Shown one piece after another: positions 35,301-51,425 of a DNA stretch of 64,000 nt (position 1 is its first letter; every line of letters begins with the position of its first letter). Location of the stretch: contig JAPYMA010000138.1 in NCBI GenBank assembly GCA_035041965.1, positions 124,001-188,000 of the forward strand, read 5' to 3'. Position numbers and translations under genes: made by a program. Under the pieces are notes generated by a model. That model ran no database searches. It saw only the letters and a program-made list of their open reading frames with translations, and was not told the origin of the DNA. This DNA is from Anisakis pegreffii. Taxonomy: Eukaryota > Nematoda > Chromadorea > Rhabditida > Anisakidae.

Positions 35301-36886
35301 CATTCTGTGATATTCTGAAGTCGCACTGAGTAGTTTTTATTGGTCCTGATAGGGTCACGCGTGGCATCTAGTTAGCATGAGCAATCACTGAACTCTATTA
35401 ATTAATCAAAGATTATTTACTGATCGTGTTTCTATTGGCTGCTGTTTTTGTAAGGTGGCTCCAGGCTCTGGAACACAAAGCAGGACTGGCAGCAACAGGA
35501 TAAACTATAGATGTAGATATTGGTTCAGTTTTGAATTTTATTTTTAACGCGAACACTTTGTTGATGTTACGCAACGTTTTATTTGATCAGCGATTCGCAC
35601 CCAACAAAACAATTCTAAAATTGTGTCTTAGATCCAAAAATATCGGCTCAAATATGATATAAACAGTTATGTCTAAGACAAACAAACAAACGAACGACAA
35701 TAAACATCACAAAGTTATAACTCGATGAGATAGGTTCTTCCAATAACGAATTATTTCCTTGTCTCAGCACGAATCGATGATGCTCTATTGCCTAGTCATC
35801 ATCGATCGCTCATCACGCTCCGATAACATTCGTTTTTTAAATGAATAATAGTGTAGCTTTGCCTTGACGAAAATTTTCATTCACAATACTGACCAGTCTG
35901 TTAAAAAATTACTGACTATGAATATTTTTTAGGTCCGTAGAAGACGAATTTTCTCACAGAAAATATCACATTCACAATATCTAATTGCTCAATACATCGC
36001 AAAACAATACAACATCATATTACATGAATAAATGTACATCTATTCAACACTACAATAATTTAGGCTAGATCCTATCCAACAGTCGTGCCCATATCCACGG
36101 CATTATATCACAGACTCTGGAGATGGCGAAACCTTCGTAGAACTCAGCTGCACGCTGTTCATACGATCAGCCGACAACATCATCTAATCATCACAACCCA
36201 ATAACCAGTTCGGGATGCAAAACGGCAGATAAACAGTTCAAGTTTTGGAAGGGTATTTGCATATGTATTGGCGCGTATTTCTGCAGCACACGATTTATAT
36301 CAGAGATCTAACACGTATATGAAAAGACAATAATATCTGCGATATCACATCATTCGGCTGAATATCGAAAGAACATCTCATGAAACATGATTGAAATGTT
36401 CAAATGACCCCATAAAAACAATATAAACAAACAATAAATAAGTTATGTTATGCACCTTACATTAATTGCGACACTTCGATGGCTCAATCAATTTCACGAT
36501 TATCTAAAAACATCAGAACAAAAAAAATGCGCTGCAATGGAATAAGGAAACAAAATACCGTTTCCAGATGTGCTGAATCCAAATCTAGAATGAGTGGACG
36601 TCAAGTATTCGTGCCATAATAGCAATGAAAATATTAACTAACAATAACAATTGTGATCGTACATAGATGAACTATAACAACAAATAAACTAATGAATAAA
36701 CAAAAATTCCATCATCATGCTAACTCATACTAAAATAGGTGACCTTTTACAACGTTTTATAAATATGTCAATAATAAATGCGATAAGCCTCAAAAAAAAT
36801 TGAAGCAAATCAGGTAACTAAATGACACAACAGCAATAAAAATAATATAAGCAGCAAGAGATGAAGGCAACGGAAGAGTGGATGAA
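35301..36886. other. Intergenic, no gene recognised
   Basis: AT-rich sequence between the repeat island and the 3' end of the MADF gene. No supported open frame or structural element was seen. Confidence 0.55.
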
Positions 36887-38192
36887 TTAAGAAGCGGTTG
36901 TTGAATGCTTGAGATGATTGACCAGAAGTGCTTGAATCTGGAAGATTGCACTATTCTTCGACTTTTCATCCATTGCGGACAGCGATAAGGCCACATATTT
37001 GCCAAATGCCAACATTTCTAAGCCAGGTTCTGCGCTACGATTAAACATTAGTCGTAGATTAACAGTGTCCAAGTCTGAAATTCAATGCAATCGAAGCATA
37101 CCTAAAGCCATCACTATATTTTCATCAATTTAGCAACGAACATTCAACTCGCCTTTGAAAACTGGCACCGTGGGGGCTGTGACGTTCTGAGATGTTTGAG
37201 TGTGTAGGATGCTTGTTGTTGCACACTGCGGCTGTCTATGACCGAGTACTGGATCCAAAAACGTTAGCAGTCTAAATAATCGTCAGTTTAATATGCCAAG
37301 CAAAAGGATATGGAGCTAAAATCATCGTAATGCATACCGCAAAAGTTTTTGTCAATGATACTGCCTCTAAATTCAAGTCAAAAATTCATGAAGAAAGGCT
37401 AACAATATTCGAACCTTGCATATGGCCAATTCGTTGAAGAAGTTCCCCTTCTTGTGCTGCAGTTGTAGTAATCACGCTTGTTTTTCCACACCTGCACGAT
37501 ACCGTTACTGCATTTGCTCACGATAATATTACTTAACATTAAATTTCAACTTTGAATCCGGAACAGCACATGATTGATGATTGAACAGCCATGCAGTTGA
37601 CTTACTTTACGCCACTCCTCAGGTGTATAACCTCCAAGTTTTGAGGCTATTGCTTTCCATGCCAAGCGAGTTTTAGTGGCATCGCCGTGCTCGGGTAATC
37701 TCTGATCCCAAATCACTGCAAAATATGGATATGACAAAATATCTTGACGTTTCATTTGTATCTAAAATGCATCTTACAATTAATGACAATAACTAACTAC
37801 TTTAATAATCAATTATGTTCCAAAGAAGGCTCACATGAAAACACTACTGAAATTCCTAAAAAATATCGCAAAACTAACTTCAAGTCGTGAATAAATGTTG
37901 AAGTGACTGTGATAATGTGCAACGACTAAAAAGTGTAAAACGTAAGATTCACAAAGAAATAATTTAAAGGAGCATTGTTAGAATTCTTCAAAAACACTGA
38001 ATGCTTATTTCACTCAAAAACGTTACATCTGATAAAGATTACCGATGAAATGATGACAGAAAAGAAAAGAAACTTACACGGTCTTGCTTTAACTTCAGCG
38101 ATAAGTCGACGAACCTCATCCGGTGAAACAGAAGGAGACTGATTGTGGCGTCGGACAACTGAACCACTCGTCTGGCCTAGACCAGTATGCAT
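36887..38192 (-). CDS. MADF-domain protein with BESS-like tail, at least 202 aa
   Basis: MADF domains are Myb-like DNA-binding modules; with a BESS motif they form transcriptional regulators. Exons: 38192-38078, 37715-37606, 37491-37415, 37271-37153, 37074-36887, all phase-consistent. The MADF domain runs from about residue 27 to 110: VRRLIAEVKARPLIWD, AWKAIASKLGGYTPEEWRK, VWKNKRDYY, and a closing NWPYARLLTFLDPVLG. The C-terminal exon contains EMLAFGKYVALSLSAMDEKS and FQIQALLVNH, which resembles a BESS motif. Intron 37152-37075 starts GCGAGT, a GC-AG intron that phase alone supports. An exon-like open segment 38912-38846 (EEAIERFIRSYG, good GTAAGT donor) lies upstream and could join inside exon 1 at an AG near 38168, so the true N terminus may differ. 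Confidence 0.82.
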
Positions 38193-39515
38193 CTATAAAG
38201 CACTCACAATTTTGAACAGACTTCATTTTACAAGATGCGATCTGATAGAAGAACTAACGTATCAAATTCATAAATGGAACAAACAACACGACTAGCTGCA
38301 CCATGCCATATTTTAAAGGCATCGGCAAGGAGCAAGCATAACCCAGGAAAACCTAGGAAATGAGTGGTGAATGCAGATCACTACGCATCTGCACATCTAC
38401 TCATAATGACGACATGTTTAATACTTATTTGAACAAAACAGTTCGGAGAAATCTATCTCTGATCACAAATCGTAGCCTTGATTTGCGCCTACGATGGGAA
38501 AAAAACGATAGCAAAAGAACGGAAAAGTGAACAGAAACAATTGCAAATGTATGTCAATGCTGGGGTATGTGGTCAGTGAGCAAAACAAACCGCAAGTTGT
38601 TGCACCGTTGCATTCAACAGCTTTTGTCATATGTTGCGCTTAATCTTAGGCTTTGTTTCATTGTGTAGCTTAGCCTAATGTCCCTCAGCCACATTAAGAA
38701 TTTGTAGAAGTGATTGTAAAAGGAGCACTTTTAGACTTCACCCCAGACGAACTTTTACCTCAAATGAAATCTCATGATTTCAGTTTACACCACAAATTAC
38801 TCACCTGAATAGTACAAGACATAATTGACAATTTCGAAGACTTACCTTTACACCCATATGATCGAATGAACCTTTCTATTGCCTCTTCTAATTGTATGAC
38901 TTCAGAATCAGTCTAATGAGAACAAAGAATCAATCGCATGTTGGCATTCAACCAGTATTTGAAATTGCTATTTCAACATTTAGAGTAATAACGAATTTTG
39001 ATAAAAGATTGACGATGAGTGTATTTCTAACCTCGAAATCGTGAATCTGACTCGCGTGTCATCTCACAATTAATGCAGATATTGACGCCCTCTCCTCAGC
39101 TAGTTGGTAAGAAAGGGATCTAAATATACGTTTGAAGAAGGGTTTTACCCTAAGCATTCATCGGAACTCGTCCAGTGATGCCGAGCGGTTTGGGGACATC
39201 GTTAGCGCCGTTGAGTTGTTCACACGACGGTCATAACTCATTGCAGATTGAAGTGCATAACAAAAGATAGCTGTTCACATTTGCAATACTCATCAATTTC
39301 TCATTCTCGATGTTACTCTTAAAAAGATGCTATTATCATCTTTTGACTGTGTTAAACTATTCTCTACAAGACGAAGACAGTGAGTGACACGCGGACAACT
39401 GTTATTCGTATGAAATAGCATCAAAAAACAAAAGCATTTATTTGAAATAAGTTTACTTCAACAATATTCATTCGTCTTCGATATACAGCATAAATGAAAT
39501 GTTGTTTAGTTAATG
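38193..39515. other. Gap upstream of MADF gene, one possible extra exon
   Basis: Contains the exon-like segment 38912-38846 (minus) described under the MADF gene. It also has a TTAGGC-like patch near 38640-38680 (tcttaggctttg and cttagcctaatg). Otherwise nothing recognised. Confidence 0.45.
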
Positions 39516-42500
39516 TTACGCGTTAAGGTAAGGAGGAGAAAGGAAAATGGCACTGATGCTCACGATAAAGAAGACACAGAATATGATCATACATAGACGG
39601 TCTAATACCATTGCCGCGTAGTTCCAGTCCTCCTAAAAACAACTAACAATAAATATTTTAATCCACTGTTTGATTGCTCCATTGAAAAATGCTCTCATCA
39701 ATTATACATTTGAGATTATTCATTGGATCATTTCGTGAAGTTTTATCATTCAAACACCGAAAATGAAAAGTTCAACCTCGATTTGTTCGTTGCATTGGAT
39801 TCGTTTCATTCGTTCATTGATGATTTTCAATCGTTTATACGCCAATAAGTAACATTTTACAATGCACATTTTTTTCGCACCATTAGCGAAAGTACTAACT
39901 AGAAATTTCATGAAGCTAGTAAATGATAAGAAACTGTATTTGAGGCCGAGTGCATTGCTTGCTATAAGCATCTTAAGTGATATTTCTTGTATTTTTCATT
40001 CTACACTTTCCGAATGCATATCGAACCATATTGAAGCTGGTTATAGCATAAATGCAAATTATTTTTGCAATTGTAATCCAGTGATGTTTGCAATAAAACA
40101 TCACTGTTTGATAGTCAATTACAGACCATCACTTATAATCTTAGAAAAAGTCAAACCATGAATAAAGATTTGCATCGAATTGAAATTCTTCGCAAGAGAA
40201 ACAGTTCGACGTTTTCAAAGTGTTAGTTCAGCAAAGCCAAATGAAAGTTATTTGAAAGGATAAAAACAAACGTGGATCACTGATACGACCAATACATTGC
40301 TTGAGATACTTATCATATTGATTCATTTTTTGAACTCGAACCCTGATAGATTTATTCGTTGTGAACATCCCGTCACCAACTTTGCGCTCTAAGTCAAGTT
40401 TCTGAATAGGTACAACACACAATTGATCAACCAAACTCGATGGTATCGTTCTCTCCAAGTCCTTTTTATAGCTGTTGTTGCATGAATCGATAAGTTCCTT
40501 TATTCCAGTACACTTAAATCCATCAATTGCACTTGAGCAATAATATAGCATGATTGCATCGAATTCGTTCAGTGTAAAATCGGAATTTACTTCCATTCAG
40601 AGAGTCTGTTTTACTTGTTGATTGGATCGATCAAGAGTAAAGCAAGAAAAAACATCGCATATGTACTTTTAAACATTCTGTCCTGTAGAGTCTCTCACCA
40701 ATTTTGGATACTTTTCGCTTTGAATATTTGTATCCAGATCGTTTCATGACCAATAACCACGGTAACCAATTAAGAAATAAACGCCGAAACTAGGTACAAA
40801 AATGCTTATGATTAAAAATATTGAGAGATAAAGTCGCATTTTTGAAATTTTTTAAACCATCGGATGATAGATCCAGTGAGAAACGAAACCGTCTATAGAA
40901 TTGAACGAAGTAGTGACTGATTCATTGAGATTGCATTAATGGTAACAAAGGATTTTTATTCGTTTTTTGTTGAAGAGAATTTCAATTCTTCAGAAATGCG
41001 GTCTGAAAAGAATTGTTTCAAATTTCTTCAGATAAAATGTCCTAGATTGCGTATTCAGTAAAGGTGAGCAAAAACGACATCGATTTTGTTAACTGAAAGC
41101 GATCAGTTGTTTTACCGTTTTACTCATTCTGCAATTGGCCGTTTGTCGATATCGCACGTTCATTACCATGATCGTGAACGTTGTCGAAACGGCCACAATA
41201 ATAGTTAACGTTGAAAAAAACATGCCTTAACCATACACAGAACTATTACTTAAGGATTCAGTGTTATTGCGTCATTTTCGAGAATAAACTTATTTTCGAA
41301 AAAAAAGAGTAAAACTGAGTGAAACGATAGGTTGATGTAAAAAAATTCATAAATGTACACGAGTGATACAAAATGAAATGTAATTCACCTATAAGAGGAA
41401 CGGAATCCGATGTGCTTGGTATTATTTCACTGACAATCGTTAAGAAGAAACAAACCGATAATAAAATTGTCGTTTCTGTAAAATGAATTTTGGAAGTGAA
41501 AGAAAAATAAAATAAAAATTATCTTGTTGTGGATCGAAGTTGAATATATTCTAAAGTTATTTTTCACAATAATACAAAACCTACTCATACTAATATGGAT
41601 ATGGTACCCTCATCAGACAATTCATGCGATTGCTTGATCATATTTTCGAAAAAACTCTTAGGCCGAGCATGATTACGCAACAGTAAAGAAATATCAACTC
41701 ACGAAAGCTGATTTTTTCAGAGATGTCGTTTGGTGGTAGCGCGAATGCGAGTAGCGTCATTACTGAGATGAGCAATGATGGAACGATCAGATTGAAACCA
41801 TAAAAAAGTGTTCGACGTCTCAAATTGATGTAAAATTTTAAGGTTGGATACGGTTCAATACAGCAGTCATAAAAACTCTCTTCTCGTACGGCTATCGTAT
41901 CTTAAAGTTGTAAAACCATAAGTGACTACTTCGTCGGTCATCGTTGTGCAGTCAGGTCTAGTACGAAATGAACAAGCAGACAACGATAGCTACAACTGCA
42001 AAAAATCAACCTCGAATAAGCCATTCTCCATTTGATATGTAATCCGACAAATCGATTGAGCCATCTTAAATGAAACTGAGTGCAAAAAATTGATAAGAAA
42101 ACGCAATATATGGAATTATAGAACTAAATCACCTGTAATACAAATACTGAATCACTCACTTTTTCCTGATTCGGAATCAACTTGCAAATTGATAGCGAAT
42201 CCATTATAAGTCCATGATCCGAACTAAACCCGAACTCTATTAAATTATTTGAATAAGAATTTTAAACTTCTATCAGAAGGAAGCAAACAGCAAAAGAAAA
42301 CGACAAAAAGAGTAAAGAATTTGCCAGTAAAGAGATGACTATACTTATAGAAAGTTGACTTAAATGTCCTTTTCAAAAGTCGATCCGTTTAGATGCAAAC
42401 TTGATGTCATTATCATTGGGTTGACAACTCACATATTCAATTCGAGGGATTGATTGAAAGATGAAAATCAGGCCAAGTACAAATACTTTATAGTTACGAG

Positions 42501-43527
42501 TGCTGAAGTTTAAGGAAGAACCTTCAAGTAGCACGTCTGATCATCAAACGGGAACCACGTGATGTCCATAATGCAAGAAGCACGTAAAATTCCAGGCGGA
42601 ATCCAGTTGATTTCTCCATCGTTATATGCAACCACATTGCTTTGGTAAGTTGAATCAAATGATTCATCTGCACTGAAATCAAAGAAATGAAGCGATGCAT
42701 TCAGCAAAATAATTGCAAATAATACCTATTATAAAGAAGTATATCCGGTTGCCAAACATACGCTCCACTTATGAATCGCACACTCGTGATATTTTCATTT
42801 TGTGTGGGATCCCATGAAAGTCGATAGTCATTCCAAATCTTTACAATTATCTATGTGATTATTTGTTTATTTATCATGACAACAATTTGTCTGTTTAAAT
42901 ATTAAGGTTTAAAAACTAAGTAAATGCAAACAACTTACGTATTTTAACCAAACATTCAATTCAATGACTTGATTCCTTTCATCCTAAAAAAATTCATCAT
43001 GTTCCATACATTAAACCCAACATCATTCACATAATCGATTGCGCTACTGCAAAATTCAGTGTGAATTTACTTGATGAAATATAAATTCCAAACTGAACCA
43101 ATGCAACAATTTAAAAGATATACCACATCAATGAGTTGTTGCAGATGAACTCTCATCAACACTTTCAATGATTCTGTACTGTTCTTTACCGGCCTAACTA
43201 GGCGGTTATAGTTCGAGAGAAGATTTCTGAAATGCATTCTTACGGCAGCTAACCGGTGTCCGAACATGAATTACATAGCGATTCTTTTGTATGGTTCTCT
43301 GGTTAGGTCATTCAGCAGTTTTATCGTTTAGTTGGCTCGATTGTTTTATTGAATTAAAAACTTTGCAGTCAAAATTTACGACAATAGTATTGAACATAAG
43401 AAGGTAGTGTGGAAATGAATGGAACTGATACTCAACATAATTCTTACCTGTAAAGCTGGTATTCAGCTCTACTCGTGGACACATCATCAGTTATCAAAAG
43501 CATACTGAATATAATAATTATTCTCAT
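39516..43527 (-). CDS. Nicotinic acetylcholine receptor subunit, alpha type, 550 aa
   Basis: Pentameric ligand-gated cation channel subunit at synapses or muscle. Fourteen phase-consistent exons: 43527-43448, 43226-43124, 42983-42939, 42838-42726, 42672-42522, 42223-42160, 42064-42011, 41900-41703, 41475-41389, 41225-41116, 40789-40699, 40589-40272, 39898-39777, 39632-39516. Signal peptide at residues 1-21, then [20 protein letters not shown]. The Cys-loop ([15 protein letters not shown]) has the canonical 13-residue spacing. Loop C has vicinal cysteines ([10 protein letters not shown]), so it is an alpha subunit. M1 is [15 protein letters not shown]2 runs from EKIS through [19 protein letters not shown] with Glu at -1' and Leu at 9', so cation-selective. 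M3 is followed by [15 protein letters not shown], a long cytoplasmic loop, an amphipathic helix (INERMKRIQ) and M4 ([13 protein letters not shown]). The acceptor of exon 12 is weak. I do not assign it to a C. elegans ACR/DEG subgroup. Confidence 0.95.
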
Positions 43528-45161
43528 TACGATCGAAAATGCGTACTATCAAGAAAGCTCGCAGAGGATAAAATGCCCGTGTCGTATGGTTTCAACGAAG
43601 TGAATTAGATGTGATTGACGATGAGAATGAAAGAACAACCACTGTTCAGTTGTTTGCTTTCCGTCACTTTCTTCCATGATCTGTCACTCATCGAACTTCG
43701 CCAATTTTTTATTTGTCCGCAATCAAAAACACCAAATCACTCATTCATCACCCGAAAATGCATCTTTAATTTTCACACAAAAATTTATCATCACGGTTCT
43801 TCACGTGCTAACAAAAAATTATCAACAAATCTCGAAAGAACTTGTTAAAAGGCATTGCAACTGATCGATTCGAACCAAACGGAAAAATAATCTGATAAGG
43901 ATCACAATGCTTTTTTTTGGTTCAGTTCTAAAATCATTCGCATTTGTTCAGCGATTCGGTTTGTCACCGTCAAAATGGTTCCTACCCGTATGTCAAGCAT
44001 TTATTAAATTATGACTGAACGCTTTATTGCGGGGCGATAAGGCGGAACGGAATTTCTCTTTAACGGGTGTGGCCGAAATTTCTCAAGGAGAAATAGAACT
44101 TTCCCCTTGAAAAATTCCGGCCACATCCGTTAAAAGTACTTTTTTATTTCACTGGAAAAATCATCTTGGGAGGTGATTCGGCCAACTGTAAGCCTGGGGC
44201 TTCGATGTGCGTAACTTCCGAATATTGGAGTCTTTTTGGTTCAATCACTCAAAGGTGTGCCTTTCTGATTGAAAACAATCTCCGTGAAATTTCTTTGCAA
44301 AAAAATTGCTGTCGAAGATCACTGGTCACGTTTTCGATCGACCAACTCGGTTAGGGTTTTAACCCGTTCCGCAATAAAGCGTTCATTTAAAAGTGCTTGA
44401 CATCCGCTCACGATTTTCTGTACAAGATGAATGGTGCGTTCCAACAAAGTATAAATAATTCAGGTTTACTAATTTAGAGCTTAGAGTACAACCATATAAT
44501 ATCACAACAACTTATTAGTATTACTACAATCACTGAATCAGCAAACGATTCAACAGAATCAGAATCACAAATATATATGTTGCAACAGTGAGGGTAAAAT
44601 GCGATAGGTAAATAAGACCATATGAACTGAAACAGATGTAATATTAAAATTCTCTACTCTTTGTAAGATAACCAATCATCAGTTCAACAAGTGTCAGTTA
44701 ACAATTACTTTTACAACAGTTGTTAGATAAAGCCTTGAAAAGTTGTGACAACATTTTGTAAGTATGAATAATAATCGAAGGCATCATACTGAAATAAGAC
44801 CCGTCTGAAATGAATCAACTGAATACCACTTTCACAATAATTATCTGAATATACAACGCACACACTATTGCAGAGGCACGATAATATTGCAAACAATCAG
44901 GTAAATGACTAAATAGCATGAAATGCGTAAGGAAGGAATAAATCAGTAATCACTATCAAAATCAACGAGCGCTTTTATTTTTTATCTCGCAACATGAACA
45001 TCGTCCAAGACGTCAACTGGAGATTGACTACTGCAGACAACAACGACATTTTGTGGACAGCAACGATCAACTCATTTATTATAACAAAAGATTGAGTAAT
45101 CAAAGAGGCAAAGAAATTCCTATCAAGCAACTGAAAATGAACAAACATTAAGGCATCACCA
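43528..45161. other. Intergenic, mostly unassigned
   Basis: Upstream flank of the receptor gene and downstream flank of the ADPGK gene. It contains the fold-back element 43993-44400 listed separately; the rest shows no gene. Confidence 0.55.
43993..44400. mobile_element. 408-bp inverted-repeat element with internal hairpin (MITE-like)
   Basis: Ends are inverted: 43993 tcaagcatttatt, gaacgctttattgcgg and ggaacgg against the complement of ccgttccgcaataaagcgtt and aagtgcttga ending at 44400. Inside, 44062-44135 forms its own hairpin (aacgggtgtggcc ... ggccacatccgtt). There is no coding capacity for a transposase, so it would be non-autonomous. The ORF 44166-44354 is inside it. Confidence 0.8.
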
Positions 45162-47898
<2,737 letters not shown>

Positions 47899-49365
47899 CC
47901 TCACTCCAGCCTTCTTACGGCAACACACGTTCAACTCTGAAACTCTTCAAGTTTAACATTCTCGTGACATAACCAAACGAAAATTCTATACGATTCATTG
48001 GTTGCAACTTCGAATCAACTCAAGACACTGTTTTCGCTTGACTTTGCGTGTTAGAAGAAAAGAATCAAAAAGTGAACGTTGAAGTTCTAATAAAAACAAC
48101 AACTTTCAAGGATGAGGATGACTTCCTGAGCTAATACCGTTAGCTTTGAGGAAGGGAAAATGTGGAGCATATTTATAATATTGGTGAAAACGAAGAAGCA
48201 CTTCTTCGCTCCAAACAATTTGTTTGCGATTGCACGCTCAATAGTAAGAAATGTTAATGCAATGGTGTGGAACTAACAGGACAATGGGCGTGTGAACGAA
48301 CACGACAATGGGCGTGTACAGCATGAAGACAGAGAGATAGCAATCGGTTTTGAAAGCACGGGAAATCGAATGTGATTACGATGCAGAGAGAAGACAAAGA
48401 CGAGCAATTGCTGCGATTGGAGCATCGTCCAACAATCGAAGTATTTCCTAACCATATTCAGTTTGGTAAAAATTTGGGCGCATGAAGCGCTCTATCGAAA
48501 ACCGTTCTCAGTTTGACGATCGTCGTAAACTTTTTCTGCAATCATCTCGCCGAAGAATATTCATGAAATTTAATTGCAATTACTTACACATATAAGGTGC
48601 GATAACAGTAAGACGGCATCTTCGTTCAGCAAATCGAAAATGTACGTTACGGGTATTTCGATGGCATGTCGTTGCCAGACTACAACCCTTCATTGTGTTA
48701 TAATATCATATAAGGACTGTTAGCAATCTTGGAACAGTAAGAAATGGATATCAACAGCTGAAATCACCGAGATGGATTGCATGTGGAATAATCGCAGTGG
48801 GGAGGTCGCTCAACCGCGACATTATCAAATCATTCCAATCAACATCATTCAATCATTACTTCAGCTTTCTAATATTCTCACAACCTTTGTTGCTTCCTTT
48901 CACAAATAAGTAGATTGTTATAAGTGCTGCTTGAAAAATCGAATTTATTTACAATTTACATCGACATGAACAAATCAATGATATCCAAATGGCGCAAACA
49001 ATCACTCGTTAAGTGATGAAAAAAATTTTGGCTGATTCATTCTAAAGAATCATCAAAAACCGCTACTGTTTTGCAGATTGTAATAAATGATCAATTAGGA
49101 ATTATCTTTCGATTATCATATAGCTCTACCGTAATCTGCCTTATTAATTAATTTCATACCACCGCCACTGACATACACGTTACGATGAATACATAAAGCT
49201 GAGATTTCAAATGAGTTTGAAATGTGGAAAAAACAAAGTGTCATATTATTAAAAAATATATGATCAATATAAGATATCATCCATGACAAACATTGAATCT
49301 CAAATCGATTATATTCAACGTTCACTATTTCATTACCCATAACATTACAGCTTCCAGAAATACAT
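47899..49365. other. Intergenic with repeat fragments
   Basis: Includes a fragment of the dispersed repeat (48120-48190) and a tandem acaatgggcgtgt motif (48277-48345) that recurs at 51874-51930. No gene recognised; the minus ORF 48273-48455 is repeat-derived. Confidence 0.5.
48277..48345. repeat. Short dispersed repeat, copy 1
   Basis: acaatgggcgtgtgaacgaa and acaatgggcgtgtacagcat occur 27 bp apart, followed by gaagacagagagata. The same order (acaatgggcgtgtac, gaagacatagagagag) appears at 51874-51930. Confidence 0.7.
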
Positions 49366-51425
49366 TCAGCCAGACGATAGACTGAGATCAGTAGCCGATC
49401 GCCATAAGGGACTTTGATCAAGATGAGCAACTAACGGTTGAACTCCCAACTCCACTTGTATCTTCTCGAAATCTCGGGAATAACTGAAAATTGATGTACA
49501 TTTCATAGAATGTAACTTGAAATATAAATACCACCTTCTGAATTTGAGTGTACACAAGAAAAATAATAGTTCATTAGTTCAAAATGGGACTTGATAAGAT
49601 AAGAATCAATGAAATAGAAACACCAAACGATACCGACTTTTTCGCTAAACTTGAATCAATGATGAAGACGAAGGTGAAATATGATTGAATGAATCTAACA
49701 GTTAAAAGTGAAAGAAACAAAAATGAGATGGATTGACCTCAAAAGAAAAACAAAGTTACTTATAGCGAGTACCCATTCAGATACGGCAGAAATACAGTGT
49801 AAATCGTAACCCTGAAACAGAACGTGGAGTATGGGAAACGAACACGCTCCATTAACTGACGGAAAACAAACGACAGCTTTGTAAACAACGAGAAAAACTA
49901 AAACAAACAAACTAGATTACTAACTGGTTCATATTTTTTCCTTGACCATGGTCTTGGTGTTGGTAAACTTGGGTAATACTTATGGAACTCATGACTTGCT
50001 AATACACCAAAAAGAACGGCTGCAATCAAAACGTTATATTTCATTTGAATTCGGGCTGTTCAAATAAACATAATCAACAAAATTAAGAAGTTTTACTCAA
50101 TAATACCTCATCAAATTGAATAAGTGACATCATACGAGGATATCTATGTGGATACGAGTCTATAAAGAAAAGTGTACCAGTACAGAAGGAGATGACCGCA
50201 ATCAACGCGATAAAAGACCGTACGAAACCAATATGGCGATTTGCATAGAGCGGATACATATGGATGGTAATATAAGATTGTATTAGCATATATATGCAAC
50301 CTGAACCGAAGCAAACGAATGCTGATGTCCAATGAACAATCAGCAGAGCTGTTTCCTAGAACAAAATTCACATTTCTCCAGATGGACTAACTTATCAGCA
50401 CTCGAATTCGAATCGTGCTGCCATATTCTAAAAAATGGCGAAATACCTGAAAGTTTGCGACGCAAAACATGCCAACAGCTCCAATCAAACCGGCAACAAG
50501 TGATAATTCATTAATCCGTTTCAAACACAGATCTGAACTTCGATTCAGTTCAGAAACCAAAGAATATCTGAAAGCGATAAATTGATCGAAGAGATTTTTC
50601 ATCTACCTTTGGTTCTCTTGATAACTGAAAAGTTAACGAAAAAAGGAGCGGTCAAATTAGGGAATATGCAGATTCCTAAGCGATGTAATTTTGCATGAAC
50701 ATATGATAGGTTATTCCTATTAAAATTCGACAAATTGTAGAATTCATTTTAATCTCGATGTTTTGGTTCGAATGTGGTCAACAAAAAAGTTTAACGTTGT
50801 ACAGACAAAAATAACAACTGAACATCGTAATTTTTTGCAAACTTCGGATTTATTCATGGAATGAAAAGGGGGAAAGCATAAAGAAAAAAATGAATCAACT
50901 TAAGGGTTCAGGATCAAGGATTGATTTTAATGAGAAGAAATGATGAGATGCTTACCGAAGATAAATAATAAGCATCGTAAGAAAGGAGGACAAATTGAGC
51001 ATCATACTGAAGAGACATGATTCCGGTCTGCGATCACCTTCCGCTGATATATACGGAAAAAGTGGGTCAACATCACCGCGGTACACAGCTACCACATAAG
51101 TCGATCCTTCAACCCCACCGCTTTCAATAAACATCACTTCCATGACGAAATTTTGCTTATTTCTTTGTAAATTTCGACAATGAAAACGATTATATAATGG
51201 CGAGACTCAACGATCACGACCAGCTGCTTTGTAGAAATTTGACAACAAAAAATATGCAGAAAAGAACTATGAGAAAATGTGAAGTAATTAATAGCACATA
51301 TCTGCTAGTGGATCAATTAAAAGAAATCAGATAATTTCAAGAAAACCCATACCAAGCATTAAAGTGCCCAGCATAGCCAGGAACACAGGCAAGTGACCAG
51401 CACCAAGATTTCCTAATTGCAACAT
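49366..51425 (-). CDS. DRAM/TMEM150 (Frag1/DRAM/Sfk1) family membrane protein, 282 aa
   Basis: Six-helix membrane proteins; DRAM1/2 are lysosomal and linked to autophagy, TMEM150 to plasma-membrane PI4-kinase. Exons: 51425-51353, 51106-50956, 50567-50447, 50355-50107, 49987-49925, 49811-49738, 49483-49366. TM1 is HLPVFLAMLGTLML. It is followed by the family signature VYRGDVDPLFPYIS then RRPESCLFSMMLN. Next are LSLVAGLIGAVGMFCVANFQ, then VHWTSAFVCFGSGCIYMLIQ, then SFIALIAVISFCTGTLFF. The last helix is ISAVSEWVLAISNFVFLL, followed by a soluble tail. Length is close to human DRAM2 (266 aa). The start of exon 2 (51106) and of exon 5 (49987) use weak acceptors, chosen for phase and fit to the family; another AG at 51137 would add ten residues. 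Confidence 0.87.

Noticed and set aside
39862..40161. Plus-strand 99-codon frame
   Set aside because: Overlaps exon 39898-39777 and the adjacent intron of the nAChR gene on the other strand; no family similarity.
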